Origin: Phycisphaerales bacterium
Lineage (GTDB): Bacteria; Planctomycetota; Phycisphaerae; UBA1845; UTPLA1
NCBI GenBank assembly: GCA_022360095.1
Contig: JAKSDK010000448.1
Coordinates: 124,001-188,000 of the forward strand
Length of the DNA stretch: 64,000 bases
Reading direction: 5' to 3'
In this document: positions 60,983 to 64,000 of the stretch, one piece after another
Numbering within the stretch: position 1 is the first letter of the stretch
How the letters are laid out: the number at the start of each line of letters is the position of its first letter
Notes under the pieces: generated by a model
Database searches by the model: none
The model's input: only the letters and a program-made list of their open reading frames with translations
Told to the model about the DNA's origin: nothing
Position numbers and translations under genes: made by a program

Positions 60983-61996
60983 TTGTCCGCCGAAATCGTC
61001 ACCGAGAAAAACTTCGTCACCGTCGAAGAACATATCCTGAATCAACAGAGTAATCACCCGACCTCCACCGGCTCTTTCAGTTGGCTGCTCTCGGGCATCA
61101 CCATGGCCGGACGAATTATTTCCGCCAAGGTCCGCCGCGCAGGCATCCTGGAAATCCTGGGAGAGGCCAGCGACGTCAACGTGCACGGCGAACAGCAGCA
61201 GAAGCTCGACATTCTCTCGAACAAGACGATCGAACAATGCCTCGGCTACCGCGGCAACGTCGGGATCATCGCCTCCGAAGAACTCGACGAACCCAAAGTC
61301 ATCGCCGGAACATCCGGGAAATACGTCGTCATCTTTGATCCTCTCGACGGCTCCAGCAACATCGACGTCAACGTCTCCGTCGGGACCATCTTCGCCATCT
61401 TCGAACGCGAATCCGGAAACTTCAACGGCAACGATCCCGCCAGCGACGTACTTCAAATCGGCCGACGGCAACTGGCCGCAGGTTACATTGTCTACGGTTC
61501 AAGCACGGTTCTGACCTACACGACCGGCCACGGCGTACACATGTTTACGCTTGACCCCTCGGTCGGCGCCTTCGTGCTCGCTCAGGAAAACGTCATGATG
61601 CCCAAGAGCGGCAAGTATTTCAGCGTCAACGAAGGAAACTTCAATTCCTTCCCGAAGGGAATCCAGGAATATTTGAAATGGTGCAAGACCGAGGAAGCCG
61701 GCCCATATTCGGCCCGATACATCGGCTCGCTCGTGGCCGACTTCCATCGCACGCTTCTTCGCGGCGGAATCTTTCTCTATCCACCTACAGCCAAAACGCC
61801 CCAGGGCAAACTTCGATTGATGTACGAAGCCAATCCCATCGCTTTTCTTGCAGAACAGGCCGGAGGCCTGGCCACGGACGGCTCGCAGAATATCCTCGAT
61901 AAGGCCCCATGCTCCCTGCATGAGCGCACACCCCTATTCGTGGGAAGCGAGAGCGAAATCAAACGCCTAAGAGGCTACTTGGACGAATGGGATTAA
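60983..61996 (+). CDS. fbp: Fructose-1,6-bisphosphatase, class 1
   Basis: 337 residues from a TTG at 60983 with CAGGAG 8 bases upstream. The metal-site block DPLDGSSNIDVN, and later TGHGVHMFTLDPS and ARYIGSLVADFHR, are the class 1 FBPase signatures. It removes the 1-phosphate from fructose-1,6-bisphosphate in gluconeogenesis. The gene lies between prfA and prmC, and has its own promoter. Length is normal. Confidence 0.95.
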   Translation: MSAEIVTEKNFVTVEEHILNQQSNHPTSTGSFSWLLSGITMAGRIISAKVRRAGILEILGEASDVNVHGEQQQKLDILSNKTIEQCLGYRGNVGIIASEELDEPKVIAGTSGKYVVIFDPLDGSSNIDVNVSVGTIFAIFERESGNFNGNDPASDVLQIGRRQLAAGYIVYGSSTVLTYTTGHGVHMFTLDPSVGAFVLAQENVMMPKSGKYFSVNEGNFNSFPKGIQEYLKWCKTEEAGPYSARYIGSLVADFHRTLLRGGIFLYPPTAKTPQGKLRLMYEANPIAFLAEQAGGLATDGSQNILDKAPCSLHERTPLFVGSESEIKRLRGYLDEWD

Positions 61997-62041
61997 CAGG
62001 GCCCCGGAGAGTCAGGCAGGGACGCTTGAGTCTATTCTTTT

Positions 62042-62944
62042 ATGGCTGAACAGAAGGCGCACGACAACGGCGAGTGGACGATCAACCGCTTGCTCGCTTG
62101 GACCCGGCAGTATTTCGAGTCGCACGGCATTGATGAACCTCGCCTGAGCGCCGAGCTCCTGCTCGCCAAGGTGCTGGATTGCCCCAAGATTCAGCTCTAT
62201 ACCCGATTCAACGAAACACCCACGAATGAGCAAAGAACCGCTTTTCGTGAACTGGTCAAAGCGGCGGTCGAACATCACCCCATCGCGTACCTCGTCGGCC
62301 GAAAGGAGTTTTATTCGCTTGATTTCCTCGTCACCTCCGACGTACTGATTCCCCGACCGGAGACGGAACTGCTGGTTGAGCATGCCTTGGCCTGGTGCGA
62401 TGCCAACCAGCATGAAGAATATCATCTCCTCGACGTCGGAACCGGCTCAGGGTGCATCGCCGTGACCATGACCAAGCGCAATCCCGTCGTACTTGCCGTC
62501 GCGACGGACATTTCGGAAGCCGCCCTCCGCGTTGCCCGCCAGAACGCCGAACTGCATCAAGTCACGAAGCGAATTCATTGGATTCAGGCCGATCTGTTGA
62601 ACCTGCCGCCAGACGACGTGAACGCGAATCGTCTCTTCGATCTGATCCTCTCAAATCCTCCTTACGTGGCGGAAAAGGACCGTGAAAGCCTGCCCGAAAA
62701 CGTTCGCCGCTATGAACCGTCCGCCGCCTTATTCAGCGGCGACGACGGGCTCGACGCCTATCGCCGGATTGCCGCGGACATCCGCCGTCACCTCAGGCCT
62801 CACGGTGCCCTACTGCTGGAAATCGGGATTGATCAGGCAAATGATGTAGAAGCGTTGTTTGCCACGGCCGGCCTCGAGCTTGTCGCCCGTCACAAAGACC
62901 TGGCCGGGATTGAAAGGGCCCTTCAGTTTACACTGCCCGCATGA
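62042..62944 (+). CDS. prmC: Release factor glutamine methyltransferase
   Basis: 300 residues. An N-terminal helical domain (about 12-95) binds the release factor; the methyltransferase domain has VGTGSGCIAV (SAM) and SNPPYV (the NPPY motif that positions the glutamine amide). It methylates the GGQ glutamine of RF1 and RF2. The stop overlaps the next start as ATGA, so the following glycosyltransferase gene is coupled to it. Confidence 0.95.
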   Translation: MAEQKAHDNGEWTINRLLAWTRQYFESHGIDEPRLSAELLLAKVLDCPKIQLYTRFNETPTNEQRTAFRELVKAAVEHHPIAYLVGRKEFYSLDFLVTSDVLIPRPETELLVEHALAWCDANQHEEYHLLDVGTGSGCIAVTMTKRNPVVLAVATDISEAALRVARQNAELHQVTKRIHWIQADLLNLPPDDVNANRLFDLILSNPPYVAEKDRESLPENVRRYEPSAALFSGDDGLDAYRRIAADIRRHLRPHGALLLEIGIDQANDVEALFATAGLELVARHKDLAGIERALQFTLPA

Positions 62945-64000
62945 GCGACCTTCGACACTGTGAGTTTCAACGCATCCTGATCATCAAGCCGAGTTCGCCT
63001 GGCGACATCATCCATGCTTTGCCTGTCCTTCGAGGATTGCGACGGCGCTATCCCAACGCCCACATCGCCTGGCTGGTGGCCACGTCGTTCGTCAATCTGC
63101 TCGACGCCGATCCGGCTTTGGACGAAGTGATTCCGTTTGATCGCCGCCGCTTCGGGCGACTCGGCCGCAGCTTGACCGTCAATCGCGACTTCAGAGCATT
63201 TCTCAAAAAACTCCGTGCCCGACGATTTGATTTGGTCATTGATCTACAGGGCCTGTTTCGCAGTGGTTTTTTTTCGTATCTCTGTGGTGCTGCGAACCGA
63301 ATCGGCTTCCGCGACGCGAGGGAATTCGCATGGTTATTTTACAACCACAAAATCACCAGGCTGAATCGCGACAAGCACGCTGCCGATAAAAACTACGCCG
63401 TGGCGAAGATGCTGGGCTTCGACGACAAACCACTGGACTTCACCGTCGCAATCGATGACAACGACCGCCAAAATATGGAAGCCCTCTTAGCCAAAGCCGG
63501 CATCCGGCAGGACACCCCGACTCGGCCCTACGCCGTCCTGGTCCCCGGCACTCGATGGGAAACGAAATGTTGGCCCGTAGACCGATACGGCCGACTTGCC
63601 CATTTGATTGACGAGCGTCACGGAATGAAAAGCATCCTCGTTGGCGGAGCTTCGGACATCGAGGCGGGAAACGAAGCCGTCGAGAAATCAGGCGGGTCAG
63701 CGTATAGCCTCTGCGGCCAAACCACGCTTCGACAGCTCGCCGCTTTGATCGATCGTGCTTCGGTCGTCGTCACGGGCGATTCAACACCGATGCACATTGC
63801 GGCCGCTCATGGACGCCCCTTGGTCGCGCTGTTTGGCCCCACCAATCCGGATCGAACCGGACCTTATGGACGGCGCGATGACGTCGTTCGTCTCGATCTT
63901 GAGTGTTCGCCGTGCTACTACCGGAAGTTACGCCAATGCCCGAACAGCCATGCGTGCATGCAAGACCTCGATGTCACGGTCATTGCCGAGGCAGTGGATC
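62941..64000 (+). CDS. Glycosyltransferase family 9 (heptosyltransferase-like), cut by window edge
   Basis: 353 codons are visible from the ATG at 62941; the gene runs past the end of the window, probably by little. GT9 features are present: RILIIKPSSPGDIIHALPVL at the start, FDLVIDLQGLFRSG, VLVPGTRWETKCWP, VVTGDSTPMHIAAA and FGPTNPDRTGPYG, ending in CSPCYYRKLRQCPNSHACM. Family members add heptose or similar sugars to lipopolysaccharide core at the cytoplasmic face of the inner membrane. It suggests that this organism makes an LPS-like glycolipid. It is translationally coupled to prmC. Confidence 0.92.
   Translation, partial: MSDLRHCEFQRILIIKPSSPGDIIHALPVLRGLRRRYPNAHIAWLVATSFVNLLDADPALDEVIPFDRRRFGRLGRSLTVNRDFRAFLKKLRARRFDLVIDLQGLFRSGFFSYLCGAANRIGFRDAREFAWLFYNHKITRLNRDKHAADKNYAVAKMLGFDDKPLDFTVAIDDNDRQNMEALLAKAGIRQDTPTRPYAVLVPGTRWETKCWPVDRYGRLAHLIDERHGMKSILVGGASDIEAGNEAVEKSGGSAYSLCGQTTLRQLAALIDRASVVVTGDSTPMHIAAAHGRPLVALFGPTNPDRTGPYGRRDDVVRLDLECSPCYYRKLRQCPNSHACMQDLDVTVIAEAVD

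Noticed and set aside
1-64000. CRISPR arrays, transposases, integrase or toxin-antitoxin genes
   Set aside because: I looked for regularly spaced repeats and for the usual motifs and saw none; only small palindromic repeats are present.

Overview
The window reads as chromosome of a Planctomycetota bacterium, most likely a Phycisphaerae-like lineage. The evidence is the combination of: secreted proteins ending in calcium-binding, dockerin-like EF-hand repeats (three here); a PEP-CTERM protein; a prepilin with the H-X9-DG type C-terminus; an ECF-type sigma factor overlapping a Ser/Thr kinase with a TPR tail; and a membrane protein with a CPxCGY zinc ribbon. Placement is inferred from gene content only. 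I found no rRNA, no convincing tRNA, no CRISPR array and no transposase.

Layout. 0-9.2 kb: end of a TPR protein (probably a kinase tail), clpC, two small membrane proteins, a thioesterase, a membrane-anchored SurA/PpiD-like chaperone, and modB-modA without modC. 9.5-17.3 kb: HU-like protein, feoA-feoB behind a Fur-like operator, an exported oligoendopeptidase F, and sdhC-sdhA without sdhB. 17.5-27.2 kb: exported M14 carboxypeptidase with a dockerin-like tail, a msrA-methyltransferase-nitrilase operon, a coiled-coil protein, psd-pssA for phosphatidylethanolamine synthesis, and a TMTC-like membrane TPR protein. 27.2-32.6 kb: two dockerin-like secreted proteins flank the sigma factor/kinase pair; the kinase carries an in-frame palindromic insertion. 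33-35.7 kb: three coupled genes of unknown function (two lipoproteins and a basic small protein) that look more AT-rich than their surroundings. 35.9-42.7 kb: asnS with a coiled-coil insertion, a family 2 glycosyltransferase, a zinc-ribbon membrane protein, a parvulin foldase, a PEP-CTERM protein, and an SRPBCC-ArsR pair with a clear operator. 42.7-43.5 kb: a 773-base gene-less stretch rich in inverted repeats. 43.5-51.2 kb: B12-type radical SAM enzyme with a desaturase, prepilin, NHL-type protein, a second parvulin-like lipoprotein, a small lipoprotein, pyrF. 51.3-59.1 kb: a secreted protein with three PPIase domains, then a long minus-strand run (redoxin-like lipoprotein, membrane proteins, MoeB/ThiF-like operon, tandem NIL-domain protein, rhomboid-TPR). 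59.4-64 kb: rpmE, prfA, fbp, prmC and a heptosyltransferase-like gene cut by the window edge.

Most genes are housekeeping or cell-envelope genes. A recurring theme is folding and quality control outside the cytoplasm: four PPIase/SurA-like proteins, an exported peptidase, MsrA and ClpC. The best candidates for something undescribed are the gene-less structured region at 42.7-43.4 kb, the palindromic insertion in the kinase gene, the cyclophilin-cyclophilin-FKBP protein, and the AT-rich three-gene unit at 33-35.7 kb. No complete known defence or mobile system is visible.
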